NCBI GenBank assembly: GCA_043758775.1
Contig: JAYVMU010000002.1
Coordinates: 1-64,000 of the forward strand
Source: JACMMS01 sp043758775
Lineage (GTDB): Bacteria; Pseudomonadota; Gammaproteobacteria; Burkholderiales; Methylophilaceae
Length of the DNA stretch: 64,000 bases
Direction of reading: 5' to 3'
This document shows, piece after piece, positions 1 through 8,416 of this stretch (position 1 is the stretch's first letter; every line of letters starts with the position of its first letter). A program made the translations under genes and the position numbers. Below the pieces are notes generated by a model. It had not been told where the DNA came from, did not search any database, and worked only from the letters and a program-made list of their open reading frames with translations.

Positions 1-1
1 T

Positions 2-1369
2 CTCTATGGTTTCTCATCATGTATTCAGGCCAATTGGTGTTTGCACAACTCATGGAGCATTTACCCCTTCACACGTTCCGCCGCTACGTGCGGCGTTACA
101 GATGATCACAGCGCCCAGTCAGAACAGGATGCGCTTCAGATTGATCATCAACTTGCGGATTTTCGCAAATCTTTCGCAGAGAAAATCACTTTAGCCAGAA
201 AACAATTGCCTCTAGGCCTAGAGGAAAATGAACGACTGAACTTTGAAACAGGCATTGAGTTACTACAACGCCTGTCTGCAGAATTGCATGATTATACAAA
301 AACATATACATCATTTTCTGGTTTACAGAGTCAGACTGGCACGCAAGGTTTTTCTGAGCCACCGGTTAAGTCGGCGACATACATTGATCCATTAGTCGTG
401 GCTATTGCCGGCATTAGAGGCGCACTTGCGCTGGCGATTCTCTCTACTATATGGATTCTTACAGACTGGGGGTCAGGCGTCGAGGCGATTACTATCGGCG
501 TCGTAACGAGCACCTTATTCGCTACGGCACCATCTCCGACTAATACCCTTAAAAAGTTCATGACAGGTGCTGTTATTGGCACAGTATTTGGCTACATCTG
601 TAATTTTTATTGGCTAACACATGCACATGGATTTGAGATGCTAGCATTGGCGGTTTCACCACCACTTATTTTTGCCGCTTATTTAACAACAAGGCCATCA
701 ACTGCTCCGATTGGCTCCGCTACGTTCATCGTATTTTTAATGCACATTGGTTTTAATAGTGGGTATAACGCAGATCCAGGCGCATTCTTTAATGATGCAA
801 TCGCAGATCTACTAGCAGTGCTTATATCAGCCACTATGTATGAGCTGATTGATCTTAGCAGCAGTCGCTGGTCACGTTTACGCATTTCAAAAGCGCTGCA
901 ACAATTGGTGATAGCGTGTTGCAGCGAACCTATAATACTGCGTCGAAGCCAATTGGAAAACAGCGCGCGCGATTTGGCGCAGCGCGCTGGCAGTATTCAA
1001 CGTACAGGGGAGAAAGAGAATCGTATGGTCATCCAGTGGCTGCTTTCTGTTCTGGAAATTGGTCATGCCATTATCACCTTACGTGAAAACCTGCAAGGGA
1101 TTGAAGATCCATCACTGGCCAAGCCTATGCAGGCGGTTCTAGATGCGATAGTGAATTTATATAAATCGCCTAAAGCAGCGCAACGTTTAGCTGCAATCAA
1201 AGCGATTGACCGAGCCATGATAGCGCTTGATATGGAGCTTGCCAGCCTGATGCTGACCTATTCAAAACGCCATCAAATCACCATCATGTTGCATTTTATT
1301 CGTAGCGCACTGTTAGATGAAGAGTCTGTGCTTGCTGTTACTCATACACCATTACGCGAGGCGCACTGA
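2..1369 (+). CDS. FUSC/AaeB-type efflux protein, 3' part only
   Basis: Inner-membrane subunit of an aromatic-acid/fusaric-acid-resistance type efflux pump. The frame is open to the left window edge, so the true start lies outside; the first TTG at 41 is probably internal. About 455 residues are visible. A soluble stretch comes first, then five closely spaced hydrophobic segments (for example the stretch beginning LVVAIAGIRGALALAIL and another near VIGTVFGYICNFYWL), then a long cytoplasmic helical tail. This is how the C-terminal half of FUSC-family proteins (about 650-700 residues) is arranged. It is followed after 2 bases by a DUF1656/AaeX small protein and then a HlyD-type adaptor, the classic aaeB-aaeX-aaeA neighbourhood, though here AaeB comes first. 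Substrate unknown. Confidence 0.8.
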   Translation, partial: LYGFSSCIQANWCLHNSWSIYPFTRSAATCGVTDDHSAQSEQDALQIDHQLADFRKSFAEKITLARKQLPLGLEENERLNFETGIELLQRLSAELHDYTKTYTSFSGLQSQTGTQGFSEPPVKSATYIDPLVVAIAGIRGALALAILSTIWILTDWGSGVEAITIGVVTSTLFATAPSPTNTLKKFMTGAVIGTVFGYICNFYWLTHAHGFEMLALAVSPPLIFAAYLTTRPSTAPIGSATFIVFLMHIGFNSGYNADPGAFFNDAIADLLAVLISATMYELIDLSSSRWSRLRISKALQQLVIACCSEPIILRRSQLENSARDLAQRAGSIQRTGEKENRMVIQWLLSVLEIGHAIITLRENLQGIEDPSLAKPMQAVLDAIVNLYKSPKAAQRLAAIKAIDRAMIALDMELASLMLTYSKRHQITIMLHFIRSALLDEESVLAVTHTPLREAH

Positions 1370-1371
1370 AT

Positions 1372-1569
1372 ATGCCGAGAGAAATCGCTTTTTTTGATGC
1401 GCTCGTGCCAACCCTGCTATTTGCATTTGTTGTGGCTGGTCTGCTGTCGCTGGCGCTAGACTGGATTTGTGTTCGATATGGTCTTTATGCTCATCTCTGG
1501 TATCCAGCGTTATTTAGGTTAGCGCTGTTCATTTGTTTGTTTGCCGGGCTTGGGCTTTGGATCTACTGA
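1372..1569 (+). CDS. aaeX: AaeX/DUF1656 small membrane protein
   Basis: A 65-residue protein with two hydrophobic segments (residues about 12-30 and 44-64), of the DUF1656/AaeX family that accompanies FUSC efflux pumps. It begins with MPREIAFFDAL, a typical DUF1656 opening, and starts 2 bases after the upstream stop, so it is translationally coupled. Its stop is followed within 10 bases by the adaptor gene. Its biochemical role in these pumps is not established. Confidence 0.8.
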   Translation: MPREIAFFDALVPTLLFAFVVAGLLSLALDWICVRYGLYAHLWYPALFRLALFICLFAGLGLWIY

Positions 1570-1579
1570 AGGAAATAGC

Positions 1580-2452
1580 ATGAAACGATACGCTAAACAA
1601 TTATTAAGACTCTCGATTACCTTAATACTGGTTATCCTGGCTATACTCCTGGGCCGCTTGCTGTGGGTGCACTATATGGATTCTCCGTGGACTCGGGACG
1701 GGCGAGTGCGGGCGGATGTCATCAATATTGCGCCAGACGTGGCTGGGTTGGTCACTGAGGTAACCGTGCATGATAACCAGCTCGTGCATCGTGGAGATAT
1801 TCTTTTTAAAGTCGATCCAGAGCATTATCGCTATGCGCTTAATCATGCAGAAGCACAGGTTGCGCAGAGCAAAGCGATGTTGAATATGAAAAGAGATCAA
1901 GCCAATCGTCGTGCTGCGGTAGATGACCAAGTGATTTCTCGTGAAAGTCGAGAGGACACGGATATGATTGCCGTCAGTGCTAAGGCGGAGTATGAGGCAG
2001 CAGTCTCACAGAGGGACCTCGCCAAGCTTAATCTTGAACGAACTGTGATTCGCTCACCTGTAGATGGCTGGGTGTCGAACCTATTGGTTAGACCAGGGGA
2101 CTTTGCACAGATTGGCGCGGCAAAACTCGCAGTAATCGATCAGCATTCTTTTTGGGTGTACGGGTATTTTGAAGAAAATAAATTAGCGCTTATGCAGATT
2201 GGTGACCCAGCGGAAATCCGCCTGTTAGGTTCTAAACATGTGTTACAAGGGCATGTTGAAAGCATTGCCCGCGGCATCACCGACCGAGACAATCCAACAG
2301 ATGTGAGGCTGTTGGCGAATGTCAATCCGAGCTTTAACTGGGTGCGCCTGGCACAGCGTATACCAGTGCGCATAAACTTGGATACCGTCCCGAAAGATCT
2401 TAATATTGGTTGCAGGTATGACATGCGCAGTGATAGTTCATCCATCGGCTAA
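1580..2452 (+). CDS. aaeA: HlyD/AaeA-type periplasmic adaptor, C-terminus apparently frameshifted
   Basis: Membrane-fusion adaptor linking the inner-membrane pump to an outer-membrane channel. I choose ATG 1580, preceded by GAAGGA, over the GTG/ATG-like start at 1541, which overlaps aaeX. It has one N-terminal membrane helix (residues about 9-30), a lipoyl-type half (IAPDVAGLVTEVTVHDNQ), an alpha-hairpin (about 80-145), the second lipoyl half (RSPVDGWVSNLLVRPGDF) and a beta-barrel. After VPKDLNI the reading frame turns into an unrelated tail. The frame one base over, from position 2409, reads VAGMTCAVIVHPSAKLSK and stops at 2495; V-x-G-M-T/x-V is the usual end of AaeA/EmrA proteins. One extra G at 2408-2409 explains this. 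It is either a real C-terminal lesion or a sequencing error. Confidence 0.8.
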   Translation: MKRYAKQLLRLSITLILVILAILLGRLLWVHYMDSPWTRDGRVRADVINIAPDVAGLVTEVTVHDNQLVHRGDILFKVDPEHYRYALNHAEAQVAQSKAMLNMKRDQANRRAAVDDQVISRESREDTDMIAVSAKAEYEAAVSQRDLAKLNLERTVIRSPVDGWVSNLLVRPGDFAQIGAAKLAVIDQHSFWVYGYFEENKLALMQIGDPAEIRLLGSKHVLQGHVESIARGITDRDNPTDVRLLANVNPSFNWVRLAQRIPVRINLDTVPKDLNIGCRYDMRSDSSSIG

Positions 2453-2733
2453 GCTATCTAAAGATGCGATTTCCAAGGTGAGCTCTAATGAGTAGAAAAC
2501 TATTGTCATTGATGATACTTAGCAATTAATTTGCTTAAAAAGAACTTTGGTAGTTTAATTATGTCTATATAGTTGTGTGTTTGTTAACTATAAAGGGTGA
2601 GTAATTTGGCAAGCATGCTGTATCCATGTTCTTGATAGTAAGTAGAGTGGTTTTAGTTGCATAATATTAAAGATCCAAAGCTTGCAAGAGGGGCTGAGAC
2701 TTTTTGGTGAGCTACGGAATATAGGAGGCCAAA

Positions 2734-3249
2734 ATGAGACGTAGACTTTATTTTGTATTGCCAAATGTAAAAAGTGCACATGTGATGATGAATGAACTGC
2801 TACTCAAACGTGTTGAAGCAAATCATATTCATTTTATTGCCAGACCCGATACACCGTTAGAAGATCTTCCTGAAGCGAATGTGTTAGAAAAAACCGATGT
2901 TGTTTACTGCGGCGAGATTGGTTTGGTGTTAGGTGCCGGACTGGGATTTTTAGCGGGTGTTTTGGCCGTGACGTTTGCACCCTGGCTTGGCCATGTGCCC
3001 TTAATGGCGATTCCAATTTGTATTATTATCGGTGCTATTGCTAGTGCGTTGTGGTCGGGACTGTTGGCCACTACTATTCCCCACAGTAGACTTAGTATGT
3101 TTCAAAAGCAGATTGAACAAGGACAAATACTGATGATGGTATCTGTGCATTTCCATCGGGCTCAAGAAGTGCGGGATTTATTGATTAAGACTCATCCTGA
3201 GGCTGCCTATGGCGGAACGTGGCCAGCTGACCATGTATTATTTCCGTGA
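2734..3249 (+). CDS. Hypothetical inner-membrane protein with two membrane segments
   Basis: A 171-residue protein preceded by a strong AGGAGG ribosome site at 2723-2728. Its layout is a soluble N-terminal domain (residues 1-65, alternating beta/alpha), a glycine-rich hydrophobic hairpin (about 68-122, with GLVLGAGLGFLAGVLAV), and a soluble C-terminal domain containing VSVHFHRAQEVRDLL and ending GGTWPADHVLFP. The ferredoxin-like/Gly-rich arrangement recalls small stress-type membrane proteins (DUF1269-like), but I cannot assign it confidently. It stands alone; the hairpin at 3359-3391 may be its terminator. Confidence 0.6.
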   Translation: MRRRLYFVLPNVKSAHVMMNELLLKRVEANHIHFIARPDTPLEDLPEANVLEKTDVVYCGEIGLVLGAGLGFLAGVLAVTFAPWLGHVPLMAIPICIIIGAIASALWSGLLATTIPHSRLSMFQKQIEQGQILMMVSVHFHRAQEVRDLLIKTHPEAAYGGTWPADHVLFP

Positions 3250-3358
3250 CCGATGCATGAGTTGATATATTCAAGGGTGAAGCTCATCACTAAAGCTGGC
3301 TTAGGAAATATATTTAAAATTATCAAAGATGATTTTTTAAAGTTTTCAAAAGTCTCAT

Positions 3359-3391
3359 AAAGCGCCATGTTAAAATAAAACATGGCGCTTT
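3359..3391 (+). terminator. 12-bp perfect hairpin with T-run; contains the ispD start codon
   Basis: The left arm (3359-3370, aaagcgccatgt) and right arm (3380-3391, acatggcgcttt) are perfect reverse complements around a 9-base AT loop, and the T-run extends to 3393. This is a textbook intrinsic terminator for the upstream gene. The right arm also contains the ATG of ispD (3382), so the hairpin would bury that start codon in any read-through transcript. Confidence 0.7.
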
Positions 3392-4080
3392 TTAATATCA
3401 TTATTCCAGCTGCAGGCTTCGGTAGCCGCATGGGTGTTGCAACCCCAAAACAGTATTTAGATTTGGCAGGTACAGCTGTCATTACACATACTTTGCATGT
3501 CTTTCTGGATTGTCCACGTATTACTTCAGTCAACTTGATCTTGAGTCAGGATGATGTGTTTTTCAAAGGCTCGGACTACATAAATTTTGCAAAGTTAAAT
3601 ATCCATTATTGTGGTGGTGCGACTCGTGCTGAAACGGTACTCAATGGCCTGCAAGCATTAAGCAACAAGGTGTCAGCGGACGATTGGATATTAGTGCATG
3701 ATGCTGCCCGACCTTGTTTAAGTGCAGAACTACTGAATAATTTGCTAGATGTTTTGCAAGATGACACTGTGGGCGGCTTGCTCGCGATTCCTCTAGCGGA
3801 AACCCTGAAGCGTGCCGATGCCAATAACAAAGTTGCTAGAACAGAAGCTCGTGAAAATTTATGGCAGGCGCAAACACCGCAAATGTTCCGTTATGGTTTA
3901 TTAACGGAGGCTTTACGGAGTTTTAATGGTACGCCAACCGATGAGGCGCAAGCAGTTGAAGCACTAGGCTATGCACCAACTTTAGTACGCGGTGATTTGC
4001 GTAATCTCAAAATTACTTATCCACAAGATTTAGCTTTAGCCGAGTTAATACTGAGTGCGAGAAAAGAAAGTACTGAATAA
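3382..4080 (+). CDS. ispD: 2-C-methyl-D-erythritol 4-phosphate cytidylyltransferase
   Basis: Third enzyme of the MEP isoprenoid pathway: MEP + CTP gives CDP-ME + PPi, in the cytoplasm. Its 232 residues match the family size. The nucleotide-binding signature [10 protein letters not shown] (residues 9-18) and the VHDAARP motif (105-111) are present. ATG 3382 is the only reasonable start: the in-frame TAA at 3376-3378 rules out anything upstream, and the signature begins eight residues later. No Shine-Dalgarno sequence precedes it, and the ATG sits in the 3' arm of a perfect hairpin. The stop TAA overlaps the ATG of ispF by one base, so the two are coupled. Confidence 0.96.
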   Translation: MALFNIIIPAAGFGSRMGVATPKQYLDLAGTAVITHTLHVFLDCPRITSVNLILSQDDVFFKGSDYINFAKLNIHYCGGATRAETVLNGLQALSNKVSADDWILVHDAARPCLSAELLNNLLDVLQDDTVGGLLAIPLAETLKRADANNKVARTEARENLWQAQTPQMFRYGLLTEALRSFNGTPTDEAQAVEALGYAPTLVRGDLRNLKITYPQDLALAELILSARKESTE

Positions 4081-4556
4081 TGAGTCGAATAGGTCATGGT
4101 TTTGATGTGCATCAGTTGGTAACAGGGCGTAAATGTATCATCGGTGGTGTAGATATTCTGCATGACAAAGGCTTAGATGGCCACTCAGATGCTGATGTGT
4201 TATTACATGCAATTTGTGATGCGCTATTAGGCGCCGCGGCTTTGGGCGACATTGGGAAACATTTTCCACCGACTGACCATCGTTACAAAGGCATTGATTC
4301 ACGTCAATTATTGCGACATGTAGTGACTTTGTTAAGAGATAAAGGCTATACAGTAGGTAATATTGATGCTACGGTTATTTGCGAACAGCCCAAATTATCC
4401 CCACATACACAAACAATGCGTGAGTATATTGCAGCAGATTGCGGCGTTGAGATCGATGCAGTTAACGTAAAAGCGACTACTACCGAAAAATTAGGCTTTA
4501 CTGGTCGTGGTGAAGGTATTGCAGCAGAGGCGGTATGTTTGATTGAAAAAAATTAA
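4080..4556 (+). CDS. ispF: 2-C-methyl-D-erythritol 2,4-cyclodiphosphate synthase
   Basis: Converts CDP-ME 2-phosphate to MEcPP plus CMP in the MEP pathway; the enzyme is a homotrimer. It is full length at 158 residues. The zinc ligands Asp9, His11 (GHGFDVHQL) and His43 are in place, as are [11 protein letters not shown] (34-44) and the C-terminal [17 protein letters not shown] segment. Its ATG overlaps the ispD stop. In many betaproteobacteria ispDF follows mfd; here mfd is about 45 kb away. Confidence 0.96.
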   Translation: MSRIGHGFDVHQLVTGRKCIIGGVDILHDKGLDGHSDADVLLHAICDALLGAAALGDIGKHFPPTDHRYKGIDSRQLLRHVVTLLRDKGYTVGNIDATVICEQPKLSPHTQTMREYIAADCGVEIDAVNVKATTTEKLGFTGRGEGIAAEAVCLIEKN

Positions 4557-4634
4557 AATTAAAAAGCATGCCATGCATTTTTAGCAGCATGCCTCAAAAA
4601 TTACTCCCCCTCAAATAAACTAGAAATACCCTTC

Positions 4635-6464
4635 ATGTTCAATTGGTTTGAAAATCTATTAAGTGCATTCCCTTCCAGCGAAATTGCACCACCACCAAAA
4701 TCACTATGGCAATTTTTATGGGCGAGTACAAAAGGTATGCGCCCTTATTTGCTGTGTCTAACAATATTCACCGGCCTCACTGGCGCATTTGAGGCTTTAT
4801 TATTTGCCATGATGGGTAAAGTGGTGGATTGGTTATCGCTTATTCCACCAGCAGAGCTATGGGTACGCGAAGGTCGGCATTTATTATGGCTCTCAATTGC
4901 ACTTATGGTCAGTGTAGTTTTTATTCTGATGCAAACTTTATTTAAACATCAAACCTTAGCTGGTAATTTCCCGATGCGTTTGCGCTGGAATTTTCATCGA
5001 TTGATGCTGAATCAAAGCATGAGTTTTTATCAGGATGAATTTGCTGGGCGGGTAGCCACTAAAGTTATGCAAACGGCACTGGCTGTGCGTGATGTATGGT
5101 TTATTCTGGCAGATATTTTAACTTATGTGCTGATTTACTTCGGCACCATGGTCACCATCGTAGGGTATTTCAACCCATTGATTACGATACCATTTTTAGT
5201 GTGGCTGGTTGCTTATACGTTAACACTCAGTTATTTTGTGCCTAGATTAAGTAAAGTGTCGCAAAACCAGGCGGATGCACGCTCTCTGATGGCGGGCCGC
5301 ATTACGGATGCTTACACCAATATTGGTACCGTTAAACTGTTCTCACATGCTGGGCGCGAAGCAGGCTACGCCAGATTTGCCATGCATGAATTCCTAGGTA
5401 CAGTAAACCAGCAAATGCGTATGGTGACACAAGTGGAAGTGACCAATCATGTGTTGAATATGGCACTCATTATTGCCACGGGTTTAACTGTCTTATGGCT
5501 GTGGGGTCATGGTCAGGTTTCAGTGGGTGGTGTGGCGGCAGCGACTGCCATGTCACTACGGTTAAATGGCATATCGCACTGGGTGATGTGGGAAATGACC
5601 TCGCTCTATGAACAAATAGGTACGGTACAAGATGGCGTTAATACACTTACGACGCAGAATAAAATTAACGATACTGTCGATGCCAAGCCATTGATAGTAA
5701 AACACGGAGAAATTAAGTTTAATGCGGTTGATTTCAATTATGGCAACCAGCAGAAACGCGTATTAAAAGCGCTTAATTTGCATATCAAAGCGGGCGAAAA
5801 AGTTGGCTTGGTAGGGCGCTCTGGTGCCGGAAAATCGACTATTGTGAACTTGTTACTACGTTTTTATGAGATTGAAGCGGGGCAAATTTTGATTGATGGT
5901 CAAAACATTAACGGTGTCACGCAAAATAGTCTGCGCGAGTGTATCGGTATGGTGACGCAAGATACGTCTTTGCTACACAGATCTGTGCGTGACAATATTT
6001 TATATAGCCGTCCAAATGCGACTGATGAAGACATGATAGCCGCCGCCAAACGCGCTGAGGCGCATGAATTTATTTTAGGCTTAACAGACGCCAAAGGTCG
6101 CACAGCCTATGATGCCCATGTGGGCGAACGTGGCGTAAAACTTTCAGGTGGGCAGTGCCAACGCATTGCTATTGCGCGTGTCATGTTAAAAGATGCGCCT
6201 ATTTTATTGCTGGATGAAGCGACCAGTGCGCTAGATTCTGAAGTGGAACTTGCCATACAAGCGAGCTTGTACAAGTTGATGCAGGGCAAAACCGTCGTTG
6301 CAATCGCACATCGACTATCAACTATTGCCGCCATGGATAGACTCATTGTGCTGGATGAAGGGCGTATTCTTGAAGAAGGCGACCACGCAAGCTTATTAAA
6401 AGCGGGCGGTTTGTATGCTTCGTTGTGGGCACACCAAAGTGGCGGCTTTCTGGGCGCTGAGTAG
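4635..6464 (+). CDS. MsbA-like ABC transporter (fused permease and ATPase)
   Basis: A half-transporter of 609 residues, probably acting as a homodimeric lipid or small-molecule exporter in the inner membrane. The N-terminal ABC type 1 exporter domain (residues about 35-330) has six hydrophobic segments. The ATPase domain follows, with Walker A GRSGAGKST (about 395-403), the signature LSGGQ (about 505), Walker B ILLLDEATSALD (about 522-533) and a switch His in AIAHRLSTI. It is a separate unit downstream of ispF. The N-terminal sequence and the FPMRLRWNFHR segment resemble the uncharacterised ABC subgroup common in proteobacteria, so I would not call it msbA proper. Substrate unknown. Confidence 0.88.
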   Translation: MFNWFENLLSAFPSSEIAPPPKSLWQFLWASTKGMRPYLLCLTIFTGLTGAFEALLFAMMGKVVDWLSLIPPAELWVREGRHLLWLSIALMVSVVFILMQTLFKHQTLAGNFPMRLRWNFHRLMLNQSMSFYQDEFAGRVATKVMQTALAVRDVWFILADILTYVLIYFGTMVTIVGYFNPLITIPFLVWLVAYTLTLSYFVPRLSKVSQNQADARSLMAGRITDAYTNIGTVKLFSHAGREAGYARFAMHEFLGTVNQQMRMVTQVEVTNHVLNMALIIATGLTVLWLWGHGQVSVGGVAAATAMSLRLNGISHWVMWEMTSLYEQIGTVQDGVNTLTTQNKINDTVDAKPLIVKHGEIKFNAVDFNYGNQQKRVLKALNLHIKAGEKVGLVGRSGAGKSTIVNLLLRFYEIEAGQILIDGQNINGVTQNSLRECIGMVTQDTSLLHRSVRDNILYSRPNATDEDMIAAAKRAEAHEFILGLTDAKGRTAYDAHVGERGVKLSGGQCQRIAIARVMLKDAPILLLDEATSALDSEVELAIQASLYKLMQGKTVVAIAHRLSTIAAMDRLIVLDEGRILEEGDHASLLKAGGLYASLWAHQSGGFLGAE

Positions 6465-6475
6465 TTTAAGTTAGA

Positions 6476-7018
6476 CTAAGCTTTCAGTAACACGATTACA
6501 GCGCCGCTGCCTCCGTCTTCAGGTTTGGCTTGCGCGTAAGCTATGACCTCATCTTTTTGCATCAGCCAGCTACGAAGCTTGTGTTTGAGCACAGGTTCAC
6601 GGTTGCGTGAGCCCAGACCTTTGCCATGCACAATGCGTACGCAGCGTATGCCGCGTTTTTTGCAATCGGCTAAAAACGTGGCTACATAAAGCCGTGCTTC
6701 ATCTGAAACCAAACCATGTAAATCAATCTGCGCTTGTACCACCCAGAAACCTCGCCTCAGTTTGCTTAAAATGTTAGGTGAGTGGCCATCACGCAAGTAA
6801 AGCAGTTCTTCGCCGCTTTCCCTCTCATGCGCAGGAATGTAATCATCGCTGAGTGAATCAGCAAGCGCCTGCCGCTCATCACGCATGAATTGCTGCGGAA
6901 TAGGCTTAGGTTTTTTTGGCGTGGTTTGCACACGCACTTCGGCTACTAATGGCCGCGCATCTTTAACTGCTGCTTTGAATAGATTATGTTCGTCGTCAAT
7001 ATCGTCAGGATTCGCCAT
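6476..7018 (-). CDS. Smr-domain (MutS2 C-terminal type) nuclease-like protein
   Basis: A 180-residue protein with a charged, low-complexity N-terminal half and a C-terminal Smr domain (residues about 95-180). Visible motifs are DLHG (99-102) and HGKGLGS (131-137), the two hallmarks of the family, plus the closing GGSGAVIVLL strand. Smr domains can nick or cleave nucleic acids; the stand-alone forms (SmrA/SmrB type) have roles in nucleic-acid metabolism, and E. coli SmrB cleaves mRNA at collided ribosomes. It is convergent with the ABC gene, with only 11 bases between the stops. Confidence 0.88.
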   Translation of the reverse strand: MANPDDIDDEHNLFKAAVKDARPLVAEVRVQTTPKKPKPIPQQFMRDERQALADSLSDDYIPAHERESGEELLYLRDGHSPNILSKLRRGFWVVQAQIDLHGLVSDEARLYVATFLADCKKRGIRCVRIVHGKGLGSRNREPVLKHKLRSWLMQKDEVIAYAQAKPEDGGSGAVIVLLKA

Positions 7019-7304
7019 AAGAAAATTGTATCACTGAGTGCCTAAATTGGATTGCGCTTGATACTATTGAAAATACTTGCCACAAAAGTGGACTTACTAA
7101 TGAGTTTTTCAGGCAAAGTTTAACTAATGAAATTTAATGAATTAAGCGCATTAAGTTTTGCTCAAATTTTTTCTAAAATTGGTTGACCCATTCGGGCTAT
7201 TGACGGTGTTCTTACAAAGTAACAGTATCGTAACCTGTACTTAAAAAAATTGATTGTAGCAGCTGTGGGTCTGTTAGTTTTTTTAAATTAATTAGGAGGT
7301 CAAA

Positions 7305-7943
7305 ATGAATAAGTTAATTTCGCTTTGCACAGCCAGTATTTTAGCAACATTGGCGGTACCGGCAAGTGCTTCAATTATATCAGTAGCAGCAGGCTCACTA
7401 GGTGCGTGCCCAACGGTTGGTGCAGCTACCGCATGCGCTGTGGCATACAGATTTAATGCTGATGGTAGTGTAGATACACTAACCGATAGCACAATTTCAT
7501 CCACAGATGGCATTGAAGATACGCTGGTAGGTATTATTAATAATTCAGGCGGTACATTAAATTCATTGACACTTAATGGTGTTGGTACTGGTGGGGTAGG
7601 TGTTTTTGATTTTGATGGTGATGGGCAGAGTACTGTAGCTAATCCAGGTAGTGGCCTAGGTGACACTTATTTCGGAAAATACTTCAATGCAGGAGGCGGT
7701 CTTTTAGGCACAACTACATTCAGTGGCATTGGTGGTCCTGGCAATTCGATGGGTACTATTGATTTTGCTGGCTTAACAAACGGTGGTTCTGGCTGGTTTG
7801 TGCTTGAAGATCAAATTGATTTTAGTGCACCTCCTACTGTTGGATCTGTGCCTTTACCAGCGGCGTTACCATTGATGTTTTCTGCGCTAGGTTTTGGTGG
7901 AATTGCACGTCGTAGACAAATGCAGAAAAAAACTAAAAAATAA
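7305..7943 (+). CDS. VPLPA/PEP-CTERM exosortase-sorted surface protein
   Basis: A secreted protein of 212 residues with a signal peptide (residues about 1-22, ending VPASASI) and a Gly/Ser/Thr-rich body with calcium-binding-like DFDGDGQS. The C-terminal tripartite sorting signal starts at residue 182: VPLPAALPL, a hydrophobic helix, then ARRRQMQKK. This is the VPLPA variant of the PEP-CTERM signal recognised by exosortases. AGGAGG at 7291-7298 gives a strong start. The only exosortase in the window is at 38.2-39.8 kb, so this is a likely client. The mature function is unknown; such proteins are typically EPS- or biofilm-associated. A strong terminator follows. Confidence 0.85.
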   Translation: MNKLISLCTASILATLAVPASASIISVAAGSLGACPTVGAATACAVAYRFNADGSVDTLTDSTISSTDGIEDTLVGIINNSGGTLNSLTLNGVGTGGVGVFDFDGDGQSTVANPGSGLGDTYFGKYFNAGGGLLGTTTFSGIGGPGNSMGTIDFAGLTNGGSGWFVLEDQIDFSAPPTVGSVPLPAALPLMFSALGFGGIARRRQMQKKTKK

Positions 7944-7964
7944 AAATTGCTTTTTGTAGCTGAA

Positions 7965-7998
7965 CGAAAAAGCACCTTAATTTTAAGGTGCTTTTTCG
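7965..7998. terminator. Perfect 16-bp intrinsic terminator
   Basis: Arms 7965-7980 (cgaaaaagcaccttaa) and 7983-7998 are exact reverse complements around a 2-base centre. Runs of A on the left and T on the right make it bidirectional. It follows the PEP-CTERM gene by about 20 bases. Confidence 0.85.
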
Positions 7999-8080
7999 CA
8001 TTTTATCGTTAAAGGATGTGTGCCTTTGACCGCTTTTATAAATAGCTTGAGTTGACTGTCTGATTTTTTCAACACGAAAC

Positions 8081-8188
8081 TTACGGCTTGTGTGTTTTTC
8101 GATATTCAATCATCAACCTCAGTTTTCTAGCCTCTAGTATTTTCAATCGTGCGTCATCCAGATTGTTAGCCAAAGCGTTGTTAATCAT
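8081..8188 (-). CDS. Possible 35-residue small protein
   Basis: The 473-base stretch between the PEP-CTERM gene and the OmpA-type lipoprotein holds the terminator, this short open frame and a promoter-like AT-rich zone (about 8240-8400). The frame reads MINNALANNLDD, then ARLKILEARKLRLMIEYRKTHKP. It is helical, charged and protein-like in composition, but I recognise no family and see no good ribosome site. It could be a remnant of a longer gene or chance. Confidence 0.25.
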   Translation of the reverse strand: MINNALANNLDDARLKILEARKLRLMIEYRKTHKP

Positions 8189-8416
8189 GTCATTATTTAC
8201 GTATGCTTACGATGTTGTGTGAGTAATGGCTGCCAAATAAAAACATATCATTTAAGCGATATTTTTTTAATTTTTTATGTTTTGTTAATTTGATGTAAAT
8301 GTCAAACTATTAGCATTTAATAATGCTATGCTAAAAGGCTACGCTTTCAGTATTAGATTGGCTGTTAGGCTCGGTCAAAAAGTTAATCAGGTGATAATCA
8401 ATAAGGGAAAATAATC

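Noticed and set aside
41..1369. Annotating the AaeB/FUSC gene as starting at TTG 41
   Set aside because: The same frame is open to the window edge and FUSC proteins are much longer, so 41 is internal.
4560..4600. Repeated gcatgc near the end of ispF as a terminator
   Set aside because: The palindromic hexamers cannot form a stable extended stem with a T-run; evidence too weak.
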